A stretch of 64,000 bases of DNA from Nematostella vectensis. Lineage: Eukaryota; Cnidaria; Anthozoa; Actiniaria; Edwardsiidae. The stretch is taken from NCBI RefSeq assembly GCF_932526225.1, contig NC_064034.1:9425387-9489386 (forward strand), in the 5' to 3' direction. Of the stretch, positions 21,868 through 36,030 are shown piece by piece. The notes under the pieces are model-generated. The model had not been told where the DNA came from. It ran no database searches and saw nothing but the letters and a program-made list of their open reading frames with translations. Position 1 is the first letter of the stretch. Every line of letters starts with the position of its first letter. A program made the translations under genes and the position numbers.

Positions 21868-24800
21868 AGATGGTTAAGTCAACTTGAATGTGTAAATATA
21901 TTTGGTTTTTAGCTCATAAATTTTCAACGACTTGCATAGGGTCTCCGTAAATGGAATATGGCACCAGATTGTTTTTGACTGTCCATCTTACTACCAGCGT
22001 AGAGAAACCAGCTGTTTTGAATCGCCTTCGAACCACACGTTCGTCGAGTCGGAAGCCTTGTCAGCCTCGATCAGTTTTCTCCCGCTCCCGTTACACGCGT
22101 ACCGAGTTATTGATTCAAGCGCGATGGGTGATTCTGTCGTAGGAAATAAATTGTATGTAATGATGATGTCTTACAAGATGTTAATTGATAGCAAACTCTA
22201 GCCCTGGGGCAACAGGGGCCTAGTAATGGCAATAATATAGCAAGCAGGCTAAGTGAATACAATATACGCGCAGTGCTGTGGTCGAAGTTTTCGAAATCGT
22301 CACTGACGCGCTTCCCATCCATTTGTTCTTCGATTTGCATTTTTCGTGTCAGATTCCCAAGATGCTCTCTTAACGTGCGTCGCCTAGCAACTCGGCGTCA
22401 GTTTTATTTATTTTTGTTAATATGGACAGGGAGGAGCCCTATGCTAACGGCGCGCAAAATGGAAAAAAAGATAATTCCTTTTAATGAAATATTATGTTTA
22501 TTTACGAACTCGATCGATTCTAAGTGAGTGCGCGTGCGATACAAATGCTTAAGCTCATTCTCCAAAAATATCGAGCTTGATCACCTTTCTGCGGGGACTC
22601 CCAAGTACATTATTATATTTTCTTATTTGCCATAAGATTGCCAGCCCACGACCTCCCCCCCCCCCCCCCCCCCCCTCCTCCACTACCGCCCTAGCAGTGA
22701 CAACGTGGGGATTTTTGCGCTAGGTCAGGCAAATAAAGGCCTGCCAAAATTTCCACGTTTGTTGCCATTACCCCCCTCTTCTTTTTCCGTCCCTACACTC
22801 TAAACGTGTAGAGATCTCGGCTTCTAAGTGTGCCCCCTCCCCTATCTTTCCATTCCTATACTCCGTACTCCAATGTAGAAGTCTCTCTAATCCAAAGTGT
22901 GTTCTATTTTTAATTCAGTTAATTTTTTTCCCTCGCTACCCCTATTTGCTCTAGGCTCCATACGCACTCAATCGTTTGCTAACCGACTCTCTAAATAATT
23001 GCACTGACGCCTTTTGTATGGCATTTACACAACGGAGTGCTCCCTAAGTCATTTATTACTCTAAAGTTGTCTGTCGAATTTTTACTTGGTTATCTGTGAG
23101 ATGTCGGATTAACATGGTATCTCCCGCTCTTCATTTGCGTGCTCTTATAATGTCGCGCCATTATCTCGGTTTGTACGTCACAGAATTAACCTTGATGGTG
23201 CAGATTTCTCGTAGAAATGCATGACGTCACTAAAGTACATTTCACGGAAGTGCGTAATGGTCGAATGTTCACGGGCTTATTTGAGTTATCGTTTTTGCAT
23301 GCATTTCGAGAAAATTGGGTCTCCAATATAAGCGTAGAGAATTGGGTCTCCAATATAAGCGTAAAATTGTGTTTATACTAGTATATATAGGTATGACATA
23401 TGAATATGAAATATGTAAAAAAAACTAAAACGTTCGATTGAAATAAGCAATTTTTCAGGAACATTAACACCCTTTGACTTTGCCATGTTAAAAATGACTG
23501 ATAGAAAATATAAATATTTCTGGATGTTTTGAATGTCGCATGTTGCTATTATAGAATCATGCTTTAATTCAAACGAAGCTTCTTGAAACCAATCCTCAAA
23601 GCATTAAATGGAAACTTCCCTTTTCAATTAAAATAGCTGCTAAGAACGTGCTCATGAAAATAATAACAAATCGACTTGACCTAATTATTCTCTTGCTCTT
23701 GGTGTACAACCCAGATCGAGGGCTAGAGGCCTCTGTGACATTTAATGGGTTCTCGAGGGGAAAGGGGTGTTCTGTTATAATTGTTTGGGGAGAGGGGGGG
23801 GGCGTCGCTCTGTTATTGCTAGGAGTTCGGTCTAAGATTATCCATACTTATCAATCAATCCAGTTTTGAAAACTGTCGTTTTTCTAGCTCGCTCGGTCAA
23901 TTCCTTATAAGGACATTACATATCACATTTAGAAGTCCGCTACAATCGTTTTTTTTTTTCGCTTTTTTTTGTCGCCCTAAACTGTGTACGTCGATTATTT
24001 TTCGTAAACTTGCAGGAATTCGTGTTTACCACGATTTTGCAGGCCGCCATTTTGAAACAGGCCAAAGCCCTAGCGTTTTTAAGAACATAAAATTTCTCCC
24101 GAGCGCTCGCCCAAGGCTCCTTTTTGGAACATATTTGACTGCCATTGATTGATATACGTCACGTTACTGTGCGTGGGTGTATATTTGAGAGATTTTTCAA
24201 ATAATTATTTATTAAATTTGAGTATATTTGTATGTCTTTTTAGATTCGAAAGGAGGTGGATGGGGCTGGAGAGTGCATTCACTGAATTCTTTGCGACAGC
24301 AAAAAGCGCAGCGCCAGACCCAGGTTTTGATACTTCGTCTTTAGGGGAGGGAGGGGTGGGTGCGGTAGGTGAGTGGAGGGGACGGGGAGTGGCAGCCCAG
24401 TCCCAGGTGCTCTTACCCGGATTTCTGATCGGGTTCCCTGTGGTCGGGAAGAGTTGTGAAGTCACAGAAAACCATTGAAACCTTCATACAATTATTTGTC
24501 ACCATCATAAGAAGGGAAAATAACGAAATTTATTAGAATTTCTAAAGTTTTATTGAACGATTATATTTTTTAACTCTCCTTTTATACAATAAAATCATTC
24601 ATACGACAATAATTGAAACCTCGAATTTCAAGTTTATTTTTCGCCACATATTTACATTAATTATAGTACATTAATGATCATAATCAGACAAATACATGGT
24701 GAGGAGGACCATGATATTTCCGTCAGTGCCTGTTTTCCTGTGATACGAGCTGTATTAAAGTGTTAAGTCATTTGTGACCTTCAAAGCGCCATGAAAGTGA

Positions 24801-27800
24801 CCAATCCCACCAATCTCAATTATTTTATGATAATGACAGACGAAACGAAATACCAAGTTCTTGATGTGCAGTTACAGAAAAGATCCTTTCAGCAGCCCTC
24901 TCCTTTCTTTCCTTAAACACACGGAAACGTTTGCTGTGCAAACTACTGCGAGCGACACAAAATTTTCTAAACACACAGTATGGCAAGCATGCTGTTTGAA
25001 TATGTGGTACCCCCCATCCCCACCCCAACCACCAATAATAAACAATAACTGAATGAACAATAATAAATAAATAAGTAAAAATACCATCATCATTGGCCAT
25101 CATTACAAGTCTTAGCCAAGGTTTTCAGGTTTTATCACCGGGGGCTCTTCAAAAATGCGTTTACTGTACCTGAATACTGGCGTCACAGTATGGTATAAAT
25201 ACATGTTTGTTCTATGAGATAGATATGCATGAAAGTATAGAGAAATCATTTTAGAAAGTTCATTTCAGGTACTTTTAATCGATGTATTTCATTCTTTTAT
25301 TACTCTAGTTCTTTATACTACGCTTTATACGTATTGTGACAGTGCCATAAGCCACGGTAACAATACGTTATCTATTTTCGGAGGCAGCGTGTTATATGTC
25401 ACATAGTGGGAGTCACTTCATTAAGTCTTGTAGTATTATTAGCGGGGCGGTCCCCAATTCTCCTGTGAGTGGATATGTTTAGACGTCTTCCTCTAACCCT
25501 ACCCGTTTGAGGGCGGACCTGCATCTCCCTAACCCTTTTTATTTCGGCTAATCCTTATTTTTCAGCTTTTCTCCTTGCTTAAAGGGACTAGTTTGATGAC
25601 TAGCTGATATTATTGTTGTGGAAACATTTTCCTTTACTTTCAGCCGGTCCCGACCACACGGAAGAAGCGCATCGTTTGTCATCGCGTATTCACGAGGGCA
25701 TCATACGAAGAAAAAAAACGCGCATTGAAATGGCGGATTCAGGAAGAAAGCAAACGGATATCGAATCCGCACATCGCCATGGCAAACATACGAAGAAGAA
25801 AAACGCGGTTCGTCATGGCGGATTCACAAAGACAGCGCACGGACAACAAACCCGCCCTTGCTAGGCCGGTGGCCATATTTGATTGCGCAATAATATGGCT
25901 GAGCGAGTAATGCGGAAGGAAGCCCCTGGGTCGCTTGTAAACCGGCCATCAATTGATAGAATGGAAGTACTTCCCGTAGTCATAAGTCACGTGAATGGAG
26001 GGGAGAAGACTTGTATTGGTGAGCAGGCCTCGCGTCGGTATACTCAGCGACGGATTGTCGGATAGTGAGGAACAAGGTTCAACGAGGTAAGATAGTAGGT
26101 AAGCTATTTTAATATCGATGATTGACGTCTAAAATACTCCTTTTAAGAAAATACTTGTTTTTAATAGCCGAAAGCACTCGCGGTTAAGTGGTCTATTAAA
26201 TTTATTGAATAATGGGTAGAGGCCCCAGCTTTGATGAAATAGTAGGTGAAACAAAAAGAGTTATTTTATATTTCTAGTTTATATTGATAGATTATGAATG
26301 ACTATCTTTTTAAAAAGAGGAAAAGAAAACAAAAAAAGAAGTATCTTTTCTGATGTTTTTTTTATGCGAGCTCATTCATAATGACGAAAAAGTATATTGA
26401 TAAATCCAAGTTGAAGGGGTGCCAAAAGTCTACAATTTTTTGCTAATAACATTTTTTTAGACATTTAATGACTCAAAACTATTTTGGGTCCAAAGTTTAT
26501 AAAAATACGTAACGGAAACTATTTAAGCAAAGCTACTTTTGTTATCCTTGTAGGTTCACCCCCAGTAGCGTAAAGGTTTTTTGTGTAGTGTTTCTTTGTT
26601 TTCTTGCCTGTCGCAGCAAGCGGGTTGCCGGTTTTATTTACTGCACTGTGAGACACTTTAATCTAGTAGTCGGTGAACCAAGACGTGTTCATGTAATGAG
26701 GCACATAATCTTGAAATTTGTTCATGGCTGTTCGCGTGTGCGGTCCTTTTACATGTTAAAATCCCGCCACATTGGGCTCAGCCGTCACTCTTTCAAATAG
26801 TTTTCAACAGGATTTTATACAGACGAAAAAACGAGATCTTTTAGAAATGTTTGTGAAGCAATGTAACACACTGGTCGTAATGTGGGTTAATAAAAACTAT
26901 GATTAACACTCAATTGAATGTAAAATTATATTGTTTAAAAAGATGTACGGTGTTCATTTTATAGAATCAGAAATGATCAATGCCATGATGACGATGTTGA
27001 CTTTGATAATTAAAATGTATACACAGTGATAACAATAAGAGAATCAGAATAGATACCCTTTGCATCCTTTCCTTTGCCCAGGTGGAATAACGTAGCTCTA
27101 ATACATCCGGGTTTATGCGCCTTTTACGGATATGTTTTGTACAGAACAATATTCATGTATTCATAGTCAAGAAACACCCATAAGGAAAGGGGGGTTATTT
27201 TTAGCCGCTCTAGCTATTTTTGATAAAATATATATAAACAATATATCCCGCTAACTGAAAGTATGCGAACTCTTGTAAATCGTTATCGCGAGTACGATTT
27301 GGACGGGTCCGATTTTAGTTTTTCTCGGGTAACTCGAATAAAAACCCGAATAACTCTACACCCTTCGCAGTAGGAACTTTTTTTTTCTTGCCATATTTTC
27401 CTCAAACATTAATGTCGATATTCCTAAAAAAAGGTTATCGAATTTTGATAATCCTTTTTCTGATGTTTTTCTCTTTTTGATGTTGTGAGTCCCACCAGGC
27501 CATCTTAATTAATTGTTCTTGATGCTTATGAGCAGTAAGATATTTTAGTCCAGTCCCTGCTTATAACTGATTTGGTTCCTCTTTTATAGATTGGGTAAGA
27601 GGTATTGTATAAATCAAACTAACCCTAAATAATGATCTAGTGAAAGATTAAGATTTGGTATTGTACAGATAAAAAAAATAGAATAAAACTAAAACTTGAA
27701 ATAGGAATAAAAAGTAGGAAAAGAGGGGGAACATTAATAGTAAATTCTACATATACGTATTTTAGACGTATGCACAACAGATTGCGATCCGCCCTAAGGC

Positions 27801-30800
27801 CGGTTAATTCGCTAAAGGTCGTTCACCATGAGAATCTCTAAAGGTCTACTGCAGAAACTCTAGACCTTTTTCCTTCTGCCAAAACTCTAGACCTTTGTCC
27901 TTCAGATAGCTCATATACTAAACATATTTGAGCCTTTTAAATGTTCTTTTTTGTGCGATTTGTACCAAAATGAGAATCAATGAAAACCTTTTGTCTTTTA
28001 CTCATGTGCAAAACGTATTTGTGTCTTGTGGATTTTAAATGTTCTTTTTTTATGATTGCAAGAAAACGGCCTAGTTTCTTTGTAATTCGTTCTGTTGTAG
28101 TGTAATTTGTGGTAATTATTTTTAACAACGTCACACGCTCCTAGGGAAGCTAGAGTGTTTACTTAAAGTACAATGTCCCGAAGGCATATTCTAGATTTGT
28201 CTTGTTTTGATCAAATGTAATGGTCCAAATAAGACCAAGCCGAGGAACAAATATCCAAGGATTTACTAAGTACAGCTACAAAAGGATGAAAATATGAAAT
28301 AAAATAAAAGGGATCCGGGGGATCATTGCATTGTTACCCGTAACACAAGCGGGATTTGGAAGTTCAGCTCGTACAAATATTATAACACTAAAAAAACTAT
28401 TCTTGTTGACAACGGGAACCTCCTACGCATTTTCGAAGGAAACGCTTTTCTTAAGAACTTAAGAAATTGCAAATCTCGAAGGTGATCCAGAAATGTAGAG
28501 CCTCTTTCCCCTTGTGTGTTTTTGTTACTCCAACACGCACCATCCTCATTCACGGATATTTCTTCTCACCGTAAAAAGTGTTTTCTTTAGCTATCCGTGC
28601 GCACATTTCGGTATTCTGGAGTTTTGTGCATGTTCACACTGGGAGGTTGTGGATGTACAGCATTTGAGATGATAGTCGGTGTTGGGTAGTCGGCACTTGA
28701 CCCGGTATCCTGACCGAAAGAGCGATCCGTCGGGGTCCTTTATAGCACTTGAAGGCTACTTATTAGTCCAAGTTACAAAGGCCTTCTGTAAGCTCTTCAC
28801 AGTTCATTAATCGCTTTAAATTTTTGATATTATTCGCAGGATTAGTAGAGAGGCTCTCGAGCAACCTGTGCGCAGGACGTTTGCATATCATTATATAAAC
28901 ACTATCAGGGTCTATACACTTTCACTTGGCGGACCATTCATCGAGTACACCGCTACGATAGTGCACACCACAAGAGACCCAGCGGGGCTTACATTTCAGG
29001 GCGTTCTCGATCAGAGGTAAGAATATGTGGGGACTTGGTGAAGTGATCGTGGAAGAAGTAAACAGTGGGTCACTTAGTGTTAATAAATGTACTATTCGGA
29101 CACGGATCAGCAGAGAGTTACAAGCATGTCTACTCACAACTGATTACTTTATTAATCGTGAATCAATAAGCATCGGTTTAGCTACACGAGGTGATTAATG
29201 GCGCAGAGTTGTCGTCGTAGACGGACCGTGTCAACGAAAACTTTTGAATCATGGGGTCAGTACGCAGCTCTTACAAGCTGCAATTTGATTGGGCAAATGA
29301 ACAATATCCGCACCTCGACACAAAGAACAAGAAGAATAGAGACAAAAGAACTCCTTTGTAGAACAAAGATAATAGGAGACAAAGCAGCTGCGTACTCATG
29401 AGGTTTACTTTAATACACAGTGTAAGCACATGACATTATTGAGTTTAGATGAGTGACAAAGAAGCCCAACATGTACTTCCTTTTACCGTTGCAATTGAAC
29501 ATCACCATTAGCATCTATGAATCATAAATCATCCACGTCTTGGAACACGCCACCCCATGTTAAATTTCGGTCAAATTGTTTTTCAAAGAAGGTTGAGGCA
29601 ACTGCATCGAATCATACAATCTGCCGGATGCTCCCCTCCTTGGCCATTGTTCAAAGGTCCTTTTATTTGTCGCCATCTCTCCCCCCCTCTCTAGTGAGGT
29701 CAGCGATAGGACTATCATGTGTTTTATTGGTGATTGATGTTGACATGTAAACAGGAAGTGGTTTATCGATAGATAATATCTCACCCCCTGCTGCTACGGG
29801 TATCTATTTTATACTTTTCCAGGGAGGTTTTCGGACTGAATTGCCTCTATAAACACAGCCAATCATTCCAACTAGATAAGACTCGGTGTTCCTAGGTTTG
29901 TATTTCATTGAACTTATGATAATAATAATGACAAGGATCGATCATTATGATCATGATAATGCCTTCCAATGATCACATATGATGCTATTTTACGTAGCCA
30001 CGTAAAACTTTTCAAACAAGAAGAACACATTCTCCTAACATTAATGTAACGCTAACGGTTGACTTTTTGTTGTACTTATACGCCATCCATCAGATCTCCC
30101 TCATTCACACTGTGAAGGGAGTCTTTTAGTGTTGGCGCCGTAGTTTACAGTGCAAGCTCAATTCAATCTTCGGTAAACATATAGCTGTTCACAGCATAAT
30201 AGTATAGAAATAATATAAGTATCGTAGACCTGGCCCATGGTCTTTGAATCATTTCTGAGGCTTGTAAGTTCGCGAGTTTTCTGTGCAAGTGCCCATGTTA
30301 CGTGTAGGCACTGCTCGTTGGCTTATGAGCTCAGATTATCACACCCCGCCGATACTGTTACAGGTTTTCTAATAGCGCGTTCGATGACATAAGTACTCAT
30401 GGGTTTGTCTGTGTCGTATGTTCGTAAGTTGATCATAATCCGATGTATTACCTCTTTGGCCTTCAAGTTCGCGCAGTTCACGAGCTCTGACTCTCATAAG
30501 GTAACGCTGCATTCATTGCCTTTTGCGATCATTTATTCTACACCGGTGGTGAAGTGTATAAGAAAGTGCTACGAGAGGAATTTAGATGTCCGGAAATTGT
30601 GCAAAAGACTGGCACCTCGTTTTACACCCGGTTCTCTATAGCTTAGTTTTTCAAGTGGGGTAAAATTGGACCGTTCGTTATCACAGTATCCATTTAGAGG
30701 GTCGAAATTTCTTTCGCATAGGCGTCATACCTGTTTTTCTGTGTATGAAAGTAGTACTTATAATTCATTCGTGTCATATTTTAAACGAATAAGTGATCAA

Positions 30801-31694
30801 TTAATTTCGCTGTCTAGCCACTAGCAGTCTTCGTATTACTCGTGTCTCTCGGGGCTGTCTGGAATCCCTCGGGACAATCTTAAAGGGCTTTTACTCACGT
30901 GAATCGCTGTATTTACGTGTGAACAGTACATGTGACTATTTCAAATGGGTCACCTTGCACGTTTTTAGTCAGAGACAACACCAGTTGCTCTAAACATTTT
31001 GCCCGATCATTGCGCGCTCTTTATTGCATCAAAGGTGACTCAGCACCAGCCCTTCGTGTCATGTAAAGAATGCCTTAGTTCGCCACCGACAGCAAGGGTG
31101 ATGTGCAGAGTCCAGCAAACAGCTATCAAGCTGTGATATATAGTGCACTATAGCGCGAGTCACCCTGAGCGACCTTGCAAATAGTCATCTTGATCGCGGC
31201 TGTTACGTAACAGAGATGGTGGAGAAAGAAGTAAAGGTAATTGGACGAAGGACGTGGCGGTGGCAAATGATACGAATACCACGAATATGTTGAAGGCGGT
31301 CTATATGTCCAAGAATAGAACCCTGTCTTCGAGTGTGCTAACCTTGCAATGGCTAAACCTAGCCTTCAAATACTCAAACGATACCTCAGTCGATACTCCC
31401 TCCACCTGAAGTTAATATTATTTTGTAGCCCAACACAAACTCAATTCAAACTGACGATAAATCTAACACCCAAAACCTTAAGTATTGTTGGACTAGCTTG
31501 AAATGACTTTGGTCCAATGTTAGACACTTACTTTTTATCAAAACATAGTCATTACATTTGAAAACGCGGTGGTAATTCCCCTCCTCCCTGAGAGAACAAT
31601 TCCTCCTGTTTGTGTAAGTCATTGCTTAAGACTGTCCATTTGATTTCAGTTCCCATAACCCCCGTCGTCCTCCAAAAGGAGGAGGAGCTACAGG
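21868..31694. other. 9.8-kb region with no supportable exon
   Basis: I looked for domain-like translations on both strands and found none. Visible items are a pure C run near 22650-22675, a 27-bp tandem duplication at about 23309-23362 (AATTGGGTCTCCAATATAAG in each copy), a poly-T tract near 23949, and C-rich stretches near 25010-25030. The last few hundred bases are presumably the promoter and 5' UTR of the P450 gene; a TTTGATTTCAG at 31640-31650 could be an acceptor for a noncoding first exon. Confidence 0.4.
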
Positions 31695-34285
31695 ATGCTT
31701 ATAGAAGGCGTGGCCGTCCTCGTGGTCGTTATCTCAGCGCTGATGCTCTTCTCCTTCGGTTCCCACTATAGAGAGAACAAAAAACTTCCACCTGGCCCCC
31801 TACCCCTCCCCCTCATCGGCAACATGCTTCAAATGGGCCCCACCCCTCATCTTGGCCTCACAGAACTCGCCAAGTCTTACGGAGAAGTGTTTCGGCTCAA
31901 AGTCGGAAGTCATCGGATTGTGGTCGTGAATAGTATCGAGGCTGCTCGTGAGGCGCTTGTCCGTCGTGCGAATGACTTCGCTGGCCGACCCATGTTGTAC
32001 ACCGCGAGCCTGATATCCCGTAATGGGACAGATATTGCTTTTGGAGACTTTGGGCCTTTGTGGAAACAACAGCGAAAGATTGCGCACTCGGCTTTAAGGA
32101 TGTTTGGCAGCGGTCTCAAACCACTTGAGGAAAAGGTAACCTCTAAATGGATAGCCATCACGTACTCTAGATATAGTGAGTCTAGTATTTTTGCACATCC
32201 GGTCATCTTGACCATACATCCGAGATCTTTTTAAACCCATACCGCTGGCCTCAAATCCTAAATATATTTTTCAATAGAGTCAAAGGCGCAATTTTCTGTC
32301 GATTCAGGGAGCACCATACGTTCTTGGCTCTCACAAAAACAGCGAAATCCAAGATCTCCCTTTTAACTAAGTTTCTTCCAACGCTTTTTGTATACTTTCT
32401 TTTTTGAAAAACGCGGTGAAAAATTGAGTCGATTGATATTATCTAAAAAATAAACTCAGGAGCAGGGTTTGTCGAGCCTTATAAAATAAAACGTTGTGCG
32501 ATCTTTGGCCCTGAGATCACCCTTGCCCACCAATACCTCCGGAGACGGAGAAATTGATCAAAAAGCTTTCCATATGTAGAGGGCCCATCCCCCTATCTGC
32601 ATTTGACACACCTTATACCTGATCACGGCACCTGTATTTAGATCACTGTGGAGGCGGACGAATTGATCAAGAGACTCTCCCTCGTGGAGGGCCGCGCCCA
32701 CAACCCTAAGGATGACGTGAACCTCGCGGTGCTCAACATCATCTGCTCTTTTGTGTTCGGCTCGCGCTATGACATGGACGACCCAGAGTTCCACACGGTC
32801 GTCGACTACACGGAACAATTCGTGCAAGGGTTCCGTGCTGCCAGTTTGGTCGACTACTTTCCATGGCTTAGACACTTACCAAATAAAGGTACGTATTGAG
32901 ATAGCTATCCATCCCCGGGTACCCAGGGCGTCGCAGTCAGCGTAACGAGGCGCGAGAGCAAGACGGCGGAGGGGGGAAGGGGCGGGAGGGAAGAGAAAGG
33001 AAGGAGAAGACGTCTCATTTTTCCTTCTTTCTCTTTTCGAACCCATTCATTCATTGCTTAGGCTGTCACAAATACATTGTTTGTTAAGGCTGTCATGTAT
33101 ATATGTATCATTGGTTGCTAAGGATGTTATGTATATATATGTATCTCGTTGGTTGCCAAGGCTGCAATCTATGTATATATTTATCTCATTGGTTGCTAAG
33201 GCTGTCATGTACATATGTTTATACATCTCATAGGTTGCTAAGGCTGTCGTATATATGTATCTCATAGCTAGTTAAGGCGTCATGTATATATGTATACCTT
33301 TGGTTGCTAGGGCTGTCATGTATATGTATATATATATATCTCTTTGGTTGCTAAGGCTGTCATGTATATATACATATTTATTGGATGTTAAGGGTGATCT
33401 CATAATCACTTGAAGAGATTTCCTGTTGTCAAGCTATTTTTTACATGAAACTTCTCTAGAAATGTCAACTTTGTATTTATCTTTCTAGGGCTGCGACAAA
33501 TCAAGGAAGCATGTCAAAACAGAGATGTCGTCCTCCAGAAGAAATACCAAGAGCACCTCGTCACCTACGAACACGGCGTCATTCGCGACCTAACAGACGC
33601 CCTCCTCAGCGCCAACAAAGCCTCCCAAGAGGAATCTGCATACCTGCCTATGACGGAAGACCATATCATCATGACCATGAACGACATTTTCAGTGCTGGA
33701 CTAGAAACCACCGCGACGTCCATCCTCTGGTCGCTGGTTTACCTCATAAGAAATCCTAAAGTACAAGAGCAGCTGCACCAACAGATAGACGAGGTTGTCG
33801 GTCGCGACAGAGCGCCCGAGCTATCAGACCGCGAGAATCTACCTCTAATTGAAGCTACAATCGCTGAGGTCCTGCGGAGTAGTTCTCTTGTTCCACTCCT
33901 CTTTCCACATTCCACCACGACAGACACTCACCTTCGAGGGTACGAGGTCCCTAAGGACACAATCGTGCTTTTCAATGTCTGGAATATGCATCATGACCCT
34001 CAGAGGTGGTCCAACCCCGACGAGTTCGATCCTACAAGGTTTCTGGATGATAAAGGCAAGTTTATCTGTCCGGCGACACTTAGTTACTTGCCGTTTTCAG
34101 CTGGAAGAAGAGTCTGCCTTGCGGAATCGCTTGGGAAGATGCAGCTGTTCTTGTTCATCTCTCGACTGTTGCACAAGTTTCGCTTCAGTGTTCCTCCAAA
34201 TGGACATCCTCCCAGTCTCGAGGGGGTTTTCGGGGCAAGCCTGTGCCCTAAACCATTTCGGATAGTGGTCGAAAAGAGGTCTTGA
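31695..34285 (+). CDS. cytochrome P450 monooxygenase, CYP1/2/17-like, three exons
   Basis: The model has exons 31695-32135, 32642-32888 and 33489-34285 (GT-AG introns, phases 0 and 1), 494 residues, which is normal for microsomal P450s. Role: haem-thiolate oxidation of a lipophilic substrate at the ER membrane, using electrons from P450 reductase. Seen: N-terminal hydrophobic anchor (residues 1-22), Pro-rich hinge KLPPGPLPLPLIGN, I-helix AGLET at 299-303, ExxR as EVLR at 356-359, the PERF-region PTRF at 411-414, and haem loop FSAGRRVCLA at 432-441 with Cys439 as the axial thiolate. All hallmark residues are intact, so the enzyme should be active. The haem loop resembles animal clan-2 enzymes (CYP1, 2, 17, 21); substrate is unknown. 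Start: ATG just after an AGGAGGAGCTACAGG leader, directly before the anchor. A candidate AATAAA lies at 34969-34974. Confidence 0.93.
33050..33395. repeat. tandem repeat in P450 intron 2
   Basis: About eight degenerate copies of a ~37-43 bp unit, TTGGTTGCTAAGGCTGTCAT followed by an ATATATGTATCTCA tract. The array occupies more than half of intron 2 (32889-33488). It stays between the splice sites and does not affect the reading frame. Confidence 0.85.
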
Positions 34286-35519
34286 GTGAGATGTGCCAAT
34301 GTCTTACGGCAGATGCGGATACCCCTTTTTGAGTGAAAAAAATGAAAAGTCACTTTGTTTGCGGGACGGAAGGTACTGTCAATGTGTCTTCATCTGCTTG
34401 ACTTTGCGGACGCAAATCCAACTCAGAATTGTATAGATTAGAATTGTTAGATCTATGTGACCTACCAAGAACCACTGGATCAGTTATAAGCCGTTTTTGA
34501 ACGTTTCCCGAACTCTACACTAACTCAAAGTAATTTTTAGTGGCGAATTCAAGTTAACGAGCTGGAAATGCCTAAGATGGCCTGTATTTATTATTGTAAG
34601 TCTTGGTGAATTCTTATTTTCGCTGGGAAGAGAATCATAACTAATGTCTCTAAATTCTAAATCAATTTAAAAAAATACAACGTGATAGAAGGAGACTTAT
34701 GGAAAGGACCCGGACTACCAGATATTTATAAACTTGTTGGGCATCTAATTTTTAGAGTAATTATTTTTGGCTGGTAGCCGTGAATGATATTTTGACGCCA
34801 TATTTTATATAATTTCGTGGGTTTTCGTTGGGTTGAAACCTTTTTTAATCTTACAAAGAAAACTAATAATAGATCTTCAATATTATACATTAATATATGC
34901 AGACGATATGCCAGTTACCGTAATAATATATATATATAGATAATTTCTCCATGCGAATTAATTCAGTCAATAAACAAATTCAACGCTTTGCTTGAACTCA
35001 TTTCTCATATTTATTTACATATCTATAATCTATATTTCATAACGTGAACATGCTTCTCTTGATATAATACTAGTAAGACTATTGAACATTTTTGGGGGCG
35101 ATAAAGCGATGTGCGGGTTTATTTTTTATATAGAATTTTGAAAAAATATATAAATGATACGAACATAATACATTGGAGGCCACTTGAACGCCTGTGTATA
35201 AGCAATCTCGACCCCATTCTCATGCACCTATTCAGACACAGGCCACCCAAATGTAGAGTCGTTGGTAAGAAGCACGCTGTTGCGCTTGTGTTGAGCTAAA
35301 TATCTCTAGTTTTTGCCTATAAATCTTGTTTCATGGGCCCAGACATTCTATCTGGACTAAGCAGTCCTCCACCGGCCATTCCTTCGCGTTAAATTCTGAT
35401 GCCACTAGTTTTGACCTATGAATCTCAAATGTTTTGCTGGAACACTAAACCCAAAGGTTATACAAAATAAGATAATCTTTATACAAATGTTAGCTAGTTT
35501 TGCACACAACATAGTGCGC
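34286..35519. other. P450 3' UTR and intergenic sequence
   Basis: AT-rich, with an AATAAA at 34969-34974 as the best polyadenylation candidate for the P450 transcript. No further gene is seen. Confidence 0.4.
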
Positions 35520-35680
35520 TGTGATCTTCCCGTGGTGAGGGGCGTCAACTACGTTGATTACTTGTGAAAACTTAAGTAGAACAATATCATACAATGGAGC
35601 ATGGGCCTCGCGAATAGACACTGTTGGATAATTTGTCATATTGCGTGATTCCAGTTCTAAGATCCAGCCGACAGTGCTGA
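35520..35680 (+). repeat. dispersed repeat, copy 1 (direct copy at 41640-41800)
   Basis: The segment with GGGGCGTCAACTACGTTGAT, TTGTGAAAACT, CATACAATG, CATGGGCCT and GTGTGATTCCAGTT-type words is matched in the same order and orientation at 41640-41800, where it reads GGGGCGTCAATTATGTTAGT and so on. Divergence is moderate. It is an unclassified interspersed repeat, possibly part of a retroelement. Confidence 0.75.
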
Positions 35681-35829
35681 AAAACGCAAGACTAGTTCCA
35701 GTACCGCGCGGTTAAACCAGCCTTTTTGTTTTGAAATGGCGGCGTTTTACCGGCGGACTGTCACATTTTGGCGAATGCTAAGAAAACTAGATCAAACTTA
35801 AGGCTATCATTTTCTTTATGACTCCCTCA

Positions 35830-36030
35830 TTATCAAACAAATCTGTCATCTTTTGTACAGTATGGTTTTAATGCTGTACAGTAAGTCAAAACAGCGACTG
35901 AAGTCAGCCTTTCGTACCTTAACTCGAACGATTCAACACTACGAGGGCCATATATTATATAACTGTAAAAGGTTAATATGAAACCCTCATTAAATAAAGT
36001 TTATTGTATTGTATTGTATTGTATTGTACG
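35830..36030 (+). mobile_element. non-LTR retrotransposon 3' end with (TATTG)n tail
   Basis: The sequence ends in CATTAAATAAAGTTTATTG followed by five to six ATTGT pentamers (about 36000-36027). A 3' UTR ending in a short pentamer array, preceded by AATAAA, is characteristic of several LINE clades (CR1/L2-like). No coding part is attached, so this is a 5'-truncated copy. Confidence 0.65.

Noticed and set aside
24149-24478. Pair of opposite ORFs of 86-109 codons
   Set aside because: G-rich low-complexity sequence, no domain, no splice context.
25613-26065. Overlapping Lys/Arg/His-rich plus-strand ORFs
   Set aside because: Three frames are open at once over imperfect repeats (CGAAGAA, CGCAT words), and there is no domain or conserved start context.
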